From Actinomycetota bacterium (GTDB lineage: Bacteria > Actinomycetota > Actinomycetes > Nanopelagicales > Nanopelagicaceae), in NCBI GenBank assembly GCA_009699575.1, contig WLNY01000006.1, positions 1 to 64,000 on the forward strand: a stretch of DNA of 64,000 bases, read 5' to 3'. The notes below the pieces were generated by a model. That model had not been told where the DNA came from, did no database searches, and worked only from the letters and a program-made list of their open reading frames with translations. The translations under genes and the position numbers were made by a program. Positions 44,746 to 55,936 of this stretch are shown one piece after another (within the stretch, counting starts at the first letter, position 1; the number at the start of each line of letters is the position of its first letter).

Positions 44746-46005
44746 TTATGCTCTTGTCACATCGGCGCCAAGCGCCTGTAATTGTTCGGCAAATTGGGGA
44801 TAGCCGCGGTCGACATGAAAGGCGCCATCGATTGTTGTTTCCCCTTCGCTCACAAGGGCGGCAAGTACAAGCCCTGCTCCAGCTCGAATGTCATTTGCTT
44901 CAACGGGTGCACCTGAAAGTTCGGGAATTCCATGAATCGATGCATGGTGTCCATCTACGGCTATTTGTGCGCCTAAACGGCTGAGTTCATTGACAAACAT
45001 AAATCGACTTTCAAAAACATTTTCAGTCACTATAGAGTCGCCTTCAGCTACTGCATTGAGAGCGATAACCATAGGTAGGAGGTCTGTTGGAAAACCTGGA
45101 TATGGCAAAGTAGAGACATCAATGGAACGAGGGCGATGATCCATTTTTACCCGAATGCCATCATCGGTGGATGTGATGATTGCTCCAGCCGATGTTAATT
45201 TTTCGAGAGGGATTTCTAAATGCTCGGCACGAGCACCATGAATTGTGATGTCACCTTGAGTCATCACAGCCGCAAAAGCCCATGTTCCCGAGATAATTCG
45301 ATCAGTAACTGTGGCATGTTGCGCTGGATGTAGCCCCTGGACTCCATCAATCGTAATCATCGGAGTTCCAAGTCCTTCGATACGCGCACCCATCGCAATA
45401 AGAAATTCACCGAGATCAACAATGTCTGGTTCTCGAGCTGCGTTATCTATTGTCGTTCGACCGCGAGCAAGAACTGCTGCTGTCATGATATTTTCTGTTG
45501 CTCCAACGCTTGGAAAATCTAAAACTATGTCAGCTCCGATTAGGCCATTAGGAGCCGTGGCAACAACATATCCGTGTTCGATGTGAGCGATTGCGCCTAG
45601 TGATTCCAGTCCCCGAATATGAAAATCTAAACCACGTGAACCGATTGCATCACCACCAGGAAGTGCAACTTCTGCTTGTCCTATGCGAGCAACAAGTGGT
45701 CCCAAAACATTTATCGATGCTCTCATTTTTCGAACGAGGTCGTAATCGGCGCGATGGTGAGGCGCATCAGGAACAGTAATAGAGAGATGATCATTTGAAT
45801 GCACAACTGTGCAGCCAAGCCTCGAGAGTAAATCGGACATGATGGTGACATCAGCGATATCAGGAACATTTGTAATCACACTGGTCCCTGGGGCTAGCAA
45901 AGATGCTGCCATTAATTTAAGTACTGAATTCTTGGCACCGCTCACACGGACCTCTCCTCGAAGGTGAGCTCCGCCTTGCACTATAAATCGATCATCATGT
46001 GGCAT
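44746..46005 (-). CDS. murA: UDP-N-acetylglucosamine 1-carboxyvinyltransferase
   Basis: [44 protein letters not shown]. Confidence 0.96.
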   Translation of the reverse strand: MPHDDRFIVQGGAHLRGEVRVSGAKNSVLKLMAASLLAPGTSVITNVPDIADVTIMSDLLSRLGCTVVHSNDHLSITVPDAPHHRADYDLVRKMRASINVLGPLVARIGQAEVALPGGDAIGSRGLDFHIRGLESLGAIAHIEHGYVVATAPNGLIGADIVLDFPSVGATENIMTAAVLARGRTTIDNAAREPDIVDLGEFLIAMGARIEGLGTPMITIDGVQGLHPAQHATVTDRIISGTWAFAAVMTQGDITIHGARAEHLEIPLEKLTSAGAIITSTDDGIRVKMDHRPRSIDVSTLPYPGFPTDLLPMVIALNAVAEGDSIVTENVFESRFMFVNELSRLGAQIAVDGHHASIHGIPELSGAPVEANDIRAGAGLVLAALVSEGETTIDGAFHVDRGYPQFAEQLQALGADVTRA

Positions 46006-46076
46006 AGGCCCTGCCTTCCAGTACTTTTAAGACCCGTTGAGTGGTCACATCGTAACCTTCCTAATAGGCTCTCCCC

Positions 46077-46649
46077 ATGGTTCATTTAACTCGAATTTAT
46101 ACAAAGACCGGTGATGACGGGACTACATCCTTAGGGGATATGAGTCGCACCTCCAAGAATGACCCTCGACTCGAAGCCTATGCCACAGTCGATGAGGCTA
46201 ACTCATCCATCGGCGTTGTTCTCTCTACTGATCAACTCGATGCAGATGTTCGAACGCTTTTGATAAGAATTCAAAATGACCTTTTCGATGTCGGGGCAGA
46301 TTTGTGTACTCCTGTCTCTGATGCTCCAGCTTTTGAGCCGTTGCGAGTCCTTGAATCACAAATTACATATCTTGAAGAACAAATAGATGCCTATAACGAA
46401 TCTCTCGAACCACTTCGTTCATTTGTTCTCCCATCGGGCACTCCTGCGGCTTCGCATTTGCACGTTGCGCGAACAGTGACTCGACGCGCAGAACGGTGTA
46501 CATGGGCTGCAATTCACGCATTTGGTGGTGGAGTCAATCCACTCACCGCGAAGTACCTTAATCGACTCTCAGACCTTCTCTTTGTTTTAGCTCGCGTAGC
46601 AAACAAAACTATCGGAGATCAATTATGGGTGCCTGGAGCTAACCGCTAG
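46077..46649 (+). CDS. PduO-type cob(I)alamin adenosyltransferase
   Basis: IYTKTGDDGTTSLGD, VARTVTRRAER, LNRLSDLLFVLAR. Confidence 0.95.
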   Translation: MVHLTRIYTKTGDDGTTSLGDMSRTSKNDPRLEAYATVDEANSSIGVVLSTDQLDADVRTLLIRIQNDLFDVGADLCTPVSDAPAFEPLRVLESQITYLEEQIDAYNESLEPLRSFVLPSGTPAASHLHVARTVTRRAERCTWAAIHAFGGGVNPLTAKYLNRLSDLLFVLARVANKTIGDQLWVPGANR

Positions 46650-47265
46650 TTGGCAATGGTCCTGGTGTATTGGGAGTAAAAATATTTCTCTTGCTCAAAT
46701 CTGGAGCAGGATCTCTATGGCATGTAAGTTCAATTTTTCCTGTCTTGATGTCTTGACGCAAGAGACCATCTTCTTGCACACCTTTAATCTGACTTACCAA
46801 CATGATTGTCTGTAAATTCCTTGCTCTAGTACTTGGTGAAAGAGTGCGAAGAGTTCCCAATTTCTCTACGGCTAATCCAGTCGTCGTATCTACTCTTTCA
46901 AAAATCGATGAAATTTCCCACCATGTACAACTTATTTCTGCAGCAACCGTAATTGCCCCGCAGGCAAGAGTTTCACATTTGCGCAGGTCGTATCTCAACG
47001 CATTATTTGATTTATCATAAATATTTGATGCCTCACCTTGAAGCTCTTTTTGATTTGGTATTTTCGCAAAAACATATTTATCGTCGCTGGGTGAGAAACC
47101 TTTGGGTGGCCACTTCGCTGAAGGCGAAGGAATAACTTTCTTCTTGGCAACTTTTTTATGTGGTGCGGATTTCTTCGTGGGCTTAGGTTTTGGGGTTGCA
47201 GAATGAACAGGCATGACACTGAGCATGAGAAAGAGTGCGACCAACGCACTTAATAGTTTTTTCAT
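46639..47265 (-). CDS. Secreted Lys/Pro-rich protein of unknown function
   Basis: Signal peptide MKKLLSALVALFLMLSVMPVHSA; basic linker PKPKPTKKSAPHKKVAKKKV; C-terminal domain with 4 Cys; ATGA overlap with upstream permease. Confidence 0.7.
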   Translation of the reverse strand: MKKLLSALVALFLMLSVMPVHSATPKPKPTKKSAPHKKVAKKKVIPSPSAKWPPKGFSPSDDKYVFAKIPNQKELQGEASNIYDKSNNALRYDLRKCETLACGAITVAAEISCTWWEISSIFERVDTTTGLAVEKLGTLRTLSPSTRARNLQTIMLVSQIKGVQEDGLLRQDIKTGKIELTCHRDPAPDLSKRNIFTPNTPGPLPTSG

Positions 47266-48053
47266 TCGCGAGACCACTTAAATGTGCGAGCGGAGAAAAA
47301 TAGTCCGACGCCAAGCCAGACCAATAAAATAATGGCAATGCGAGAAAGTTCCCATGACCCAGCCACTTCACGCGCTGCAAAAGTGTCGGGAAGGAAGACC
47401 GATCGCATACCTTGAGTCAGCCACTTCAACGGAAATATCGCAGCAACCTGTTGCATCCATGCTGGTAAATCAGTAAATACAAAAAATACACCGCTAAAGA
47501 ATTGCAAAACGATTACCACTGGTGAAACAACAGCTGATGCACCTCGTCCACTTTTTGGTACAGCTGCAAATGCTATTCCGAGGGCTGTTGATGCTGCGCT
47601 TCCGATGATGATCAACCATAGAAAGGTGAGCCATTTGAAGGAGCTAGTGGGTAGATGAACTCCAAAAAATAAAACTCCACATGCTAGAAGAAGTGCAACT
47701 TGTACTAACATGCTTGAGACGACAAGAATTGCTTTGCCGATGAAATAACTCGTTACTGGCATCGGTGTTCCACGTAATCTCTTGAGTGTGCCAAATTCAC
47801 GTTCCATAGGAATAATAATCGCTAGTTGTTGAAATCCCGTGTTGACCAGACCGGAGGCAATCATTCCAGAAACAAAATATTGACTAAAGGTGACCCCTGG
47901 TGCCAAAGTTGTTTTGAATACAGAGCCAAATATTGCAAGTAAGATAATAGGAAATGCCATCGTGAAAACCACAGATTCGCGTTGTCGAGCGAATTGGCGA
48001 ATCTCAAGTACTCCGCGTCGTAATCCTAGATTGAGAGCGCTGGGAATATTCAC
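47262..48053 (-). CDS. ABC-2 type exporter permease
   Basis: About 6 TMs; SGMIASGLVNTGFQQLAIIIPMEREFGTLKRLRGTPM. Confidence 0.88.
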   Translation of the reverse strand: MNIPSALNLGLRRGVLEIRQFARQRESVVFTMAFPIILLAIFGSVFKTTLAPGVTFSQYFVSGMIASGLVNTGFQQLAIIIPMEREFGTLKRLRGTPMPVTSYFIGKAILVVSSMLVQVALLLACGVLFFGVHLPTSSFKWLTFLWLIIIGSAASTALGIAFAAVPKSGRGASAVVSPVVIVLQFFSGVFFVFTDLPAWMQQVAAIFPLKWLTQGMRSVFLPDTFAAREVAGSWELSRIAIILLVWLGVGLFFSARTFKWSRE

Positions 48054-48898
48054 TCAGCACCTCCAATCATGCTCAAATAAATATCTTCAAGCGAAGGACG
48101 AGTTATTTGAAGTTCAGGTATATCGCCATCAAATTGGGAGGCAAGCCTAGAAACTGTTTCAGTGGGATTTGTAGTTAATTCCTCTTTACGTTCATCATTA
48201 ATTTTCCATTGCACACGTGCCATGGCAGTTGCGCGGCCGCCGAGTTCTTTTGGTGTTGATACTTCAATAATCTGTCCTTTATTGATGACGGCTACTCGAT
48301 CAGCCAGAGCTTCTGCTTCATCTAAATAATGCGTTGTGAGGAGAATAGTTGTACCGGAAATTCTTAGGCCTTCAATGAGCGCCCAGAACGATCGTCTCGC
48401 CTCAGGATCAAATCCAGTGGTTGGTTCGTCAAGAAAGAGAAGCTCGGGAGATCCAATAATTCCCAGCGCAACGTCGAGTCTTCGGCGTTGTCCACCAGAA
48501 AGAGTGCGAACAAGAGCCTTGGATTTCGATGTGAGTCCAACAGCTTCCATGACTTCATGCACATTTCGCGGGCGCGAGTAGTACCCACTGAAATGGCTAA
48601 TAGTTTCTAGGACACTGAGGTCGCCAGCATCGGAAGTGGATTGCAAAACAATGCCAATTCGGTCACGAAATTGTCGACTCCGTGCTCCTGTGGTGCTTGG
48701 ATCGACTCCAAGTACAGATACGGCGCCAGCATCGCGTTTTCTAAAGCCCTCCAGTATTTCCACAGTGGTTGTCTTTCCGGCGCCATTTGGACCCAGTAGG
48801 GCAAAGATTTCGCCCTGGTTGATGGTGAGGTCAACGCCATCAACGGCCGATAGTGACCCATAACTCTTTCGAAGTCCGCTGACTTCAATGACGCTCAT
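48050..48898 (-). CDS. ABC exporter ATP-binding protein
   Basis: LLGPNGAGKTTTVEILEG, LSGGQRRRLDVALG, LLFLDEPT; probable start MSVIEVSGLRKSYG. Confidence 0.92.
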   Translation of the reverse strand: MSVIEVSGLRKSYGSLSAVDGVDLTINQGEIFALLGPNGAGKTTTVEILEGFRKRDAGAVSVLGVDPSTTGARSRQFRDRIGIVLQSTSDAGDLSVLETISHFSGYYSRPRNVHEVMEAVGLTSKSKALVRTLSGGQRRRLDVALGIIGSPELLFLDEPTTGFDPEARRSFWALIEGLRISGTTILLTTHYLDEAEALADRVAVINKGQIIEVSTPKELGGRATAMARVQWKINDERKEELTTNPTETVSRLASQFDGDIPELQITRPSLEDIYLSMIGGAE

Positions 48899-48945
48899 AT
48901 GGCAACCATGCCACAGAGAAGGCAAAAGTGCGAGAAAATGAATCC

Positions 48946-49257
48946 ATGAGTCCTAGGCGTAACTACCCCAAGAAGAAACGGCCTACTTCTCAGGATCGCG
49001 ATATCGCAACCTCGAATCAAACTTTTGAGGAACACCATGAGGGCTTATATATCGTCCGCAAGATAACCGGGTCAAGTTCATCCAAACCATATCGCTGTCC
49101 TGGGTGTGACCAAATTATTCCCATGGCAACACCGCACACTGTTGCGTGGATGGAAGATGACGAACAAGGACGGCGTCACTGGCATAACGCATGTTGGGCT
49201 AAGAAAAATAACCGTCGCCCAAATACTGAAAGAACGCGCAACGCTCCTAGATATTAA
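48946..49257 (+). CDS. Actinobacterial small Cys/His protein (putative zinc-binding)
   Basis: YRCPGCDQIIPMATPHTVAW...RRHWHNACW. Confidence 0.7.
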   Translation: MSPRRNYPKKKRPTSQDRDIATSNQTFEEHHEGLYIVRKITGSSSSKPYRCPGCDQIIPMATPHTVAWMEDDEQGRRHWHNACWAKKNNRRPNTERTRNAPRY

Positions 49258-50729
49258 CCGAATCTGCCGTTAAGAAATTTAGTTAAGAAAATAATGAGTT
49301 TGTCATTTCCTGCGGTGCGTTTGAAGTTTGTAAACGAGACTGGAAGCTGGAATCGAGCTCGTACAACTGTTCGGGGATAAGTAAATTCAAGGATGCCCTC
49401 AGGTCCATGTATTCGTCCATACCCACTATCTTTGACTCCTCCAAAGGGAACAGAGGCAACAGCGGCAAATGAAATTGTCGAATTGATTGCAACCATTCCG
49501 CAATGAAGTTGAGAAGCAATCTGTTTACCTTTTCTTTTTGACCACACAGATGCACCGAGACCATATTTTGAAGCATTCGAGAGCCTAATTGCTTCATCAG
49601 TATTTTTCACTCTGTTGACTGCGAGTGTGGGACCAAAAGTTTCATCGGTCATTGCCAGAGAATCTTCAGGAAGATCGGTAAAGATCACTGGCGACACATA
49701 TGGAGCTTTCACTGATTTTGCACTTCCATAGATTAAGCGACCACCACTTTTGATTGCCGCTTTGATATGGGATTCAATAACCTCAATTTGTTTTGGCATT
49801 GTTGAGGGTCCGTAATTTCCGACACCTGGAGCGCCGGGAGAAATCGTTACAACTACCTCAAGAAGATGAGAAATAAATTTATCGGCGACGCTGTCAACTA
49901 CGTAGACTCTTTCAGCGCCGATACAGGTTTGGCCCGCATTAGACATAGCTGACCAGATGGTATTTTCAGCGGCCCGTTTGAGATCTGCATCTGCGGCAAC
50001 AATTACAGGGTCTTTCCCTCCACATTCAAGTACAACTGGTGTCATAGTTTTTGCGCACGTCGCAGCAACAATTTTTGCAGTATTGGTTGAACCAGTGAAA
50101 GCCAATTTATCTACTCCACTTTCACACAACGCCTGACCTGTTTTTCCCAGTCCAGTTACACATTGAAAAACGTCTGGCAAACCAGATACTTCAGCAAAAG
50201 TCTGAGCGAGCCACATTCCAACACCTGGCGTATATTCACTTGGCTTGAACACGATTGTGTTCCCCGCAGCTAATGCATATGAAATAGATCCCATCGGAGT
50301 AAATATTGGATAATTCCATGGTCCAATTACTCCAACTACTCCTACCGGAGATCGCTCGACCGTTGCAGACATGTTGGCCATAACAGCGCCAGGTGAGCGA
50401 TGCGAAGTGCGCATAACATCGCGAGCGTGACGAGCAGCCCATGAAAGGTGGGAGATTGCCAAGACAGCTTCGAGCTTTGCATCACTTACTGGCTTTCCGG
50501 TTTCTAGAGAGATGAGTGAGGTGCACTCGTCAATACGATTAATTAAAAGTTTGCTCCATCGAAGAAGAATTTTTTTCCTGCCAGAAAATCCCAATTCTTG
50601 CCAAGCTGCTGATGCTGAGCGAGCATGCGCGACCGCTTCACGAACCTGTCCTTCGGTCCAAATCGGGTAGGTACCAATTGATTCGCCAGTCACCGGATAA
50701 TATGAATCAAAACTCTTAGCTATAGCCAT
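49254..50729 (-). CDS. NAD(P)-dependent aldehyde dehydrogenase (succinate-semialdehyde DH-like)
   Basis: VIGPWNYPIF, KLAFTGSTNTAKIV, VLECGGKDPVIV, NAGQTCIGAERVYV. Confidence 0.92.
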   Translation of the reverse strand: MAIAKSFDSYYPVTGESIGTYPIWTEGQVREAVAHARSASAAWQELGFSGRKKILLRWSKLLINRIDECTSLISLETGKPVSDAKLEAVLAISHLSWAARHARDVMRTSHRSPGAVMANMSATVERSPVGVVGVIGPWNYPIFTPMGSISYALAAGNTIVFKPSEYTPGVGMWLAQTFAEVSGLPDVFQCVTGLGKTGQALCESGVDKLAFTGSTNTAKIVAATCAKTMTPVVLECGGKDPVIVAADADLKRAAENTIWSAMSNAGQTCIGAERVYVVDSVADKFISHLLEVVVTISPGAPGVGNYGPSTMPKQIEVIESHIKAAIKSGGRLIYGSAKSVKAPYVSPVIFTDLPEDSLAMTDETFGPTLAVNRVKNTDEAIRLSNASKYGLGASVWSKRKGKQIASQLHCGMVAINSTISFAAVASVPFGGVKDSGYGRIHGPEGILEFTYPRTVVRARFQLPVSFTNFKRTAGNDKLIIFLTKFLNGRFG

Positions 50730-50780
50730 GACGTACAGAATAGTCGCGAGGTGTTACTTCGCCTAGATAGAATTGCGCGC

Positions 50781-51491
50781 ATGTCAGAACTCATTCGCCC
50801 AAGTACTGTTCTGCCATCTATTCGCAGGCCTTGTACCGTAAGGACCGATGACGGAATTGATCTCATTGGTGAAGTTGCCGCGCCGATTGGCCCCAGCGTT
50901 GGGGCGATTCTCACACTTCATCCACTTCCGACAGCCGGAGGAATGATGGATAGTCACATTTTAAAAAAGGCAGCTAATAGATTGCCGGCGATGGCCGGTA
51001 TCACTGTGGTGCGATTTAATACTCGAGGAACAGTGAGTGAAATGGGAGCCAGTGGAGGAGAATTCGACAACGGAAATCTCGAACACTTTGATGTAGAAGC
51101 GATGATTGATTATTGCTTTGATAATTTACAACTCGAGAACCTGTGGGTCGTGGGTTGGTCCTTTGGAACTGATCTAGCACTGCGACATGCACGAGATCCT
51201 CGAATCAAGGGCTTAATTTTACTCAGCCCTCCACTTCGCACATCAGAAGAAGAGGACTTAATATTTTGGCGTAAAGATGGAAGACCTGTCATAGCACTTG
51301 TGCCTGAATTCGATGATTATCTCAAACCAGAACAAGCTCGAATTCGATTTGCTCCGCTCACGCAGATTGAAATTATTGAAGTAGACGATGCAAAACATCT
51401 GTGGGTTGGGGAACCTTCTGTTTATCGCGTACTGAGTGAAATTACAAAAATTATTGCTCCTGAGCGCTTGCCGCTACCAATCGAATTTTAA
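50781..51491 (+). CDS. Alpha/beta hydrolase
   Basis: LHPLPTAGGMMDS, VVRFNTRG, VGWSFGTDLALRHA. Confidence 0.85.
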   Translation: MSELIRPSTVLPSIRRPCTVRTDDGIDLIGEVAAPIGPSVGAILTLHPLPTAGGMMDSHILKKAANRLPAMAGITVVRFNTRGTVSEMGASGGEFDNGNLEHFDVEAMIDYCFDNLQLENLWVVGWSFGTDLALRHARDPRIKGLILLSPPLRTSEEEDLIFWRKDGRPVIALVPEFDDYLKPEQARIRFAPLTQIEIIEVDDAKHLWVGEPSVYRVLSEITKIIAPERLPLPIEF

Positions 51492-52606
51492 GCTGCATCC
51501 GTTCTGGGGAAAACAACTTCATCTAGAATTAGAATTATTGATGCAGCAACTGGCACAGCAAGTAATCCACCCACAAGTCCAAGAAGTGATGATCCAATCA
51601 GTGCTGAAATAATAGTGACTGCCCCAGGAACAGCTAATGTTCTTTTCATAATACGAGGTGTGATGATGTAATTCTCCACTTGCACGTAAATGACATATGA
51701 AAGAAAAGCAATCACACCTACAGGGATAGAGACTGTGAGAGCAATCAAAGTGACCACTCCACACCCTAGGAAGTGTCCGATCAGTGGAATGAGCGCACAC
51801 ACGAGGACGACCATGGCAATTGCGATCGGAGATGGAAGGCCCAAAATTGCGGTCATTACCAAGACAAATATGGCGCTCATGAATGCAATTGCAATTTGAG
51901 AACCAACGAATGATCCAACGCGCGCGATAACAGCATTAGTTAGAGCGCTGACTCGTTCCCTTCGTGAGGCGGGTGCGAAGCGCACTCCTAATTCAACAGC
52001 CTGAGGCAATGAGGTAATAAAATAAAGAGTAAGCACAAGAATTGTTAGGGCTGAAAAGGTTCCCGAAAGAACAGATTTTCCAACACCAATAACTCCACCA
52101 AATGTTGAAATCAGAAGCGTGCCATCTGATGTGATTGATTTGAGCTTTGTAAGCAGAGTGTCAATAATTCCAAATTGATCGTTGAGATGCCCAATCGTAT
52201 TATTTGATTTCAAGCTTTGTAAAAGTTCAGGCGCGCGATTAATTAATTGCGATCCTTGCGAAACAACAGGTGGAACTACAACCCAGATAAAGAAAATGAG
52301 AAATACGATTACTAAACCGAAAATTACTGCAACGGCTGCAGTGCGGGAGAATCCTCGTCTTTTGATAGCTTCGACTGCGGGATTTAGGCCTGTAGCAAGG
52401 AATAAAGCGATGATTATTAATACAAATATTTGAGTCACAGATCCGAGTGCACGGATTAATAAAATTGCTGTCAAAGCACCAAGTGTTGCCACAAATCCAA
52501 AATAAAATGGATGCGAACGATTAATTGGAGCTCCAGGGATACCAAAATCGGCTATGGGGCTTTCCTTTTTCTTGAGTCCTGCAGAAATACGCTTTGCAAT
52601 CGCCAT
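51488..52606 (-). CDS. AI-2E family transporter
   Basis: About 8 TMs; ALIPLIGHFLG and QVENYIITPRIM motifs. Confidence 0.9.
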   Translation of the reverse strand: MAIAKRISAGLKKKESPIADFGIPGAPINRSHPFYFGFVATLGALTAILLIRALGSVTQIFVLIIIALFLATGLNPAVEAIKRRGFSRTAAVAVIFGLVIVFLIFFIWVVVPPVVSQGSQLINRAPELLQSLKSNNTIGHLNDQFGIIDTLLTKLKSITSDGTLLISTFGGVIGVGKSVLSGTFSALTILVLTLYFITSLPQAVELGVRFAPASRRERVSALTNAVIARVGSFVGSQIAIAFMSAIFVLVMTAILGLPSPIAIAMVVLVCALIPLIGHFLGCGVVTLIALTVSIPVGVIAFLSYVIYVQVENYIITPRIMKRTLAVPGAVTIISALIGSSLLGLVGGLLAVPVAASIILILDEVVFPRTDAA

Positions 52607-52625
52607 ACGGGTATTCTAAAGCCCT

Positions 52626-53849
52626 ATGGCACTGCGCATAACGGGTTCGGGCGAAGAGATCGCCGATGTCACTGGCTTGCCGTGGCAGTGGCCCCTTGAA
52701 GAATGGCCCGAAGACCCAACTTTGGCTGAGAAGCGCGGAATTTCGCGCCATATTGTTCGCTTGGTTCGCGCCAGTGAAGAAGAAGGCGCAGAGGTCTATG
52801 CAGTAAAAGAAACTGTCTCTGAATTTGCCAATAGAGAATATAGATTATTGAGACAGCTAAGACACTTAGGAGCTCCAAGTGTTGATCCCATCGCAGTTGT
52901 TGAAGGACGCGTTAATGCATTGGGGGAAGAAATGCCATGCGCCCTAGCAACACGATTCCTTCCATTCTCATTGCCTTATAGAGTTTTACTTTCTGGAACA
53001 GTCTCAGCACATGACTTAATCACTATGGCTAACGCGCTTGCTTTGCTTTTGGTGCGATTACATTTACTCGGATTTTGGTGGGGAGACTGCTCACTTTCAA
53101 ATACTCTCTTCCGGCGCGATGCAGAAGGATTTGCTGCCTATCTTGTCGATGCTGAAACAGGGGAGTTCCAAACATCTTTGAGTAATGGCCAACGTGAACA
53201 CGATCTTGATATCGCCCATTTTAATGTCGCAGCAGAATTAGAAGACCTCGCTCTTTCTGGAGTTCTTTATGCAGGAATGGATCCAATTCGAGCAAGTGAT
53301 GCGGTCATCAAGAGGTATCGCCGATTGTGGGCTGCATTGAAGGATCCCCAATACTTGGATTCAAAAGATCGCCACGCAGTCGAGCGAGCAATGCGCGCCT
53401 TACATGATCTCGGTTTTGCCGTGGAGGAAGTATCAGTATCACTCGATGGGGAAACTGACACTCTTTCGTTCCAGCCCAAACTTGTTGCTGCGGGATATCA
53501 CACATCTCGCCTTAAGGATTTGATGGGACTTGAAACCGAAGAACTTCAAGCAAAAAGACTTCTTGCCTCTTTTGATCGTTTTAGGGCGCGACTGGAGAAA
53601 CCACGACCTCCCATAGAACAAAGTGCGCAGTTGTGGTTGTCACAAACCTTCCTACCGATTGTTTCTCTCATTCCAGATGAACTCAAAGGACGAATAGAAC
53701 CGGCACAGATGTTTCATGAAGTGCTTGAACACCGTTGGTATTTGAGTGAAAAAGCAGGTCATGATGTTGGACTCGACTTTGCAGCTCAGTCCTATATTTC
53801 TCAAATATTGCCCTATCGACGCGATTCTGGAGCGCTGCTCAATCCTTGA
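52626..53849 (+). CDS. DUF4032 family protein with kinase-like (RIO/LPS kinase) N-terminal region
   Basis: VYAVKETVSEFANREYRLLRQL; WGDCSLSNTLFRRDAEGFAAYLVDAETGE catalytic-loop-like. Confidence 0.8.
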   Translation: MALRITGSGEEIADVTGLPWQWPLEEWPEDPTLAEKRGISRHIVRLVRASEEEGAEVYAVKETVSEFANREYRLLRQLRHLGAPSVDPIAVVEGRVNALGEEMPCALATRFLPFSLPYRVLLSGTVSAHDLITMANALALLLVRLHLLGFWWGDCSLSNTLFRRDAEGFAAYLVDAETGEFQTSLSNGQREHDLDIAHFNVAAELEDLALSGVLYAGMDPIRASDAVIKRYRRLWAALKDPQYLDSKDRHAVERAMRALHDLGFAVEEVSVSLDGETDTLSFQPKLVAAGYHTSRLKDLMGLETEELQAKRLLASFDRFRARLEKPRPPIEQSAQLWLSQTFLPIVSLIPDELKGRIEPAQMFHEVLEHRWYLSEKAGHDVGLDFAAQSYISQILPYRRDSGALLNP

Positions 53850-53888
53850 GCGTTTTGCTTAGACCTATTTTCTTGGGATGATGTACCC

Positions 53889-54749
53889 GTGACTTTGCCA
53901 CCTAATTTTTCCAGAGCAGTTGACTTGAGTTCACTTGGCAAGCCGCCAGTAGAGATTTCAGAAACATTGCCTGGCGTAGAAGTCACAGCAGAAAACCTCA
54001 CTGCTGATTTTCTAGAGTTTTCACATACAAAACCAGTGATTGTTATGTGTTGGTCTCCACGTATAGCTGAATCAGTCACAACTTTAGAAGACCTTGGTGC
54101 ATTGCATGCGCAAGATGGAGACATGTGGGTATTCGGTCATGTAAATATTGAAACACAACCACAGGTAGCAAAGGCTCTACAAACCAAATCTCTTCCCTAC
54201 GCAATTGCATTTATTGCAGGCCAGATGGTTCCACTATTTGAACAACCTCACCCACGTGAGCAAATCCGATTAGTGATCGATAAAGTTCTTGAACTTGCCG
54301 CGCAACAAGGAATTGGAAGCGCACCAGTTGAAAAAATTGAACCAGAAGAAGAGGAAGCTCTCGACGCTTTGGAAACTGGAGAGTATGAAATTGCACAAGC
54401 CGCTTACAAGAAATTACTCTCTCGCAAACCAGGTGACACCTTTGCTCTTTTGGGACTTGCTCAAACAGAACTTCTGATTCGCACAAAAAATCTTAATCCG
54501 GAGGTAGTAAGAGCAGTCGCCCTGGCCGGACCACATGACATTGAGGCGCAAATTAACTGCGCCGATATTGAAATTATGAGCGCAGAGGTCGATTCAGCAT
54601 TTGAACGACTCATTCGGTGTGTTCGTGAAACAACGGGAGATGAACGAAAGCGCGTCAAGGATCATCTTGTCTCTCTCTTTGCACTCGTGGATCCAGCAGA
54701 TCCCAGACTTATCCAAGCCAGAAGCGCCCTAGCTAACGCTCTTTTCTGA
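53889..54749 (+). CDS. Thioredoxin-like/TPR co-chaperone (YbbN/CnoX-like)
   Basis: Trx-like N-terminal half, TPR repeats EEEEALDALETGEYEIAQAAYKKLL... Confidence 0.82.
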   Translation: MTLPPNFSRAVDLSSLGKPPVEISETLPGVEVTAENLTADFLEFSHTKPVIVMCWSPRIAESVTTLEDLGALHAQDGDMWVFGHVNIETQPQVAKALQTKSLPYAIAFIAGQMVPLFEQPHPREQIRLVIDKVLELAAQQGIGSAPVEKIEPEEEEALDALETGEYEIAQAAYKKLLSRKPGDTFALLGLAQTELLIRTKNLNPEVVRAVALAGPHDIEAQINCADIEIMSAEVDSAFERLIRCVRETTGDERKRVKDHLVSLFALVDPADPRLIQARSALANALF

Positions 54750-55936
54750 TGCGCACAATTACGCACGCCACCGAAAAAAGATATGTGGCCTCGTTATTTT
54801 TCCTCTTTGGATTCGGAGGCATGGCCTGGATTCCACGCTTTCCAGAAGTAAAGAGCAACCTAGGCCTTAGCAATGGGCAATTTGGCACTTTGATTAGCGC
54901 TGGCGCTATCGGCACTGTTATTGGGATGCTAACAGTTGGACATATAGTTCATAAATATGGAAGTCAGAAAATTCTGATTTTAAGTGCAGCACTTCTATTT
55001 TCAAATCTTGCCCTGATAGTTCGAACTCATTCAAGTTTTATTTTCTTGATTTCGAATACTTTAATAGGACTCGGTTTTGCTGGGTTTCATATCTCTCTCC
55101 ACGGACAAGCATTTCTCTCACAAGAAAAATTTGGCCGCTCAACAATTCCTCTATTTCACGGGATGTGGACAACGGGATCTCTTGTTACAGCGATACTTTC
55201 AGGTATTTTGGTCGATCGAGTACCACTTGTTGTACATATTGATTCAGTTGCCTGGGTATCTTTCCTGGCAATCGTTTACATCATATGGCGCATAAACCCG
55301 GTCGCTCTAGAAGGTAAAAGTCAGGAAGATGATGGGTACTCTTTCAAAACAATATTCACTTCGATTAAAGTGGATTGGCTTGTGAGCACAGGATTGATAT
55401 TTGCGATCTTCCTAGAATTTGTAGTCATTGACTGGGCTGCGATTTTTACCAAGGAAGAACTTCATATGAGCGCGGGACTAAGCGTTCTTCCATATGTTCT
55501 CTTTTCCACGGGAATGATTTCTGGAAGATTAAATTTTGATCGGATTGCTGCTCTCTTCCCGCTTCAAAAATTAGTTGTTGGCTTTAGTCTTTTTGGTGGG
55601 TTCTCATTTCTACTTTTTGTAGGAATAGCTTCGTATTTCACGAATAATCACCGAACTGCAGCATTCTGGGTCGCTTGTCTTGGATTCCTTCTAGCTGGTG
55701 TTGGTTCATCATTTCTTGGACCCACCTTCGTTAATGCAGGAAATAGGCGTTCTAGTGCGCCTTCAGGGGTTGTCGTAGGACAACTAGGTCTCATCTCAAA
55801 CTTAATGGCCTTCATTCTTAAAACTATTTTTGCATGGATCGCTCAGATTTTTGGTCTCACTATCGCCTTAGTAATTCCGGCAGTTATGTTGATATGTGTT
55901 TTTAAATTTTCTAAGGCTGTAGTTCTAGCCAAATAG
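54749..55936 (+). CDS. MFS transporter
   Basis: 12-TM pattern; [35 protein letters not shown]. Confidence 0.87.
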   Translation: MRTITHATEKRYVASLFFLFGFGGMAWIPRFPEVKSNLGLSNGQFGTLISAGAIGTVIGMLTVGHIVHKYGSQKILILSAALLFSNLALIVRTHSSFIFLISNTLIGLGFAGFHISLHGQAFLSQEKFGRSTIPLFHGMWTTGSLVTAILSGILVDRVPLVVHIDSVAWVSFLAIVYIIWRINPVALEGKSQEDDGYSFKTIFTSIKVDWLVSTGLIFAIFLEFVVIDWAAIFTKEELHMSAGLSVLPYVLFSTGMISGRLNFDRIAALFPLQKLVVGFSLFGGFSFLLFVGIASYFTNNHRTAAFWVACLGFLLAGVGSSFLGPTFVNAGNRRSSAPSGVVVGQLGLISNLMAFILKTIFAWIAQIFGLTIALVIPAVMLICVFKFSKAVVLAK

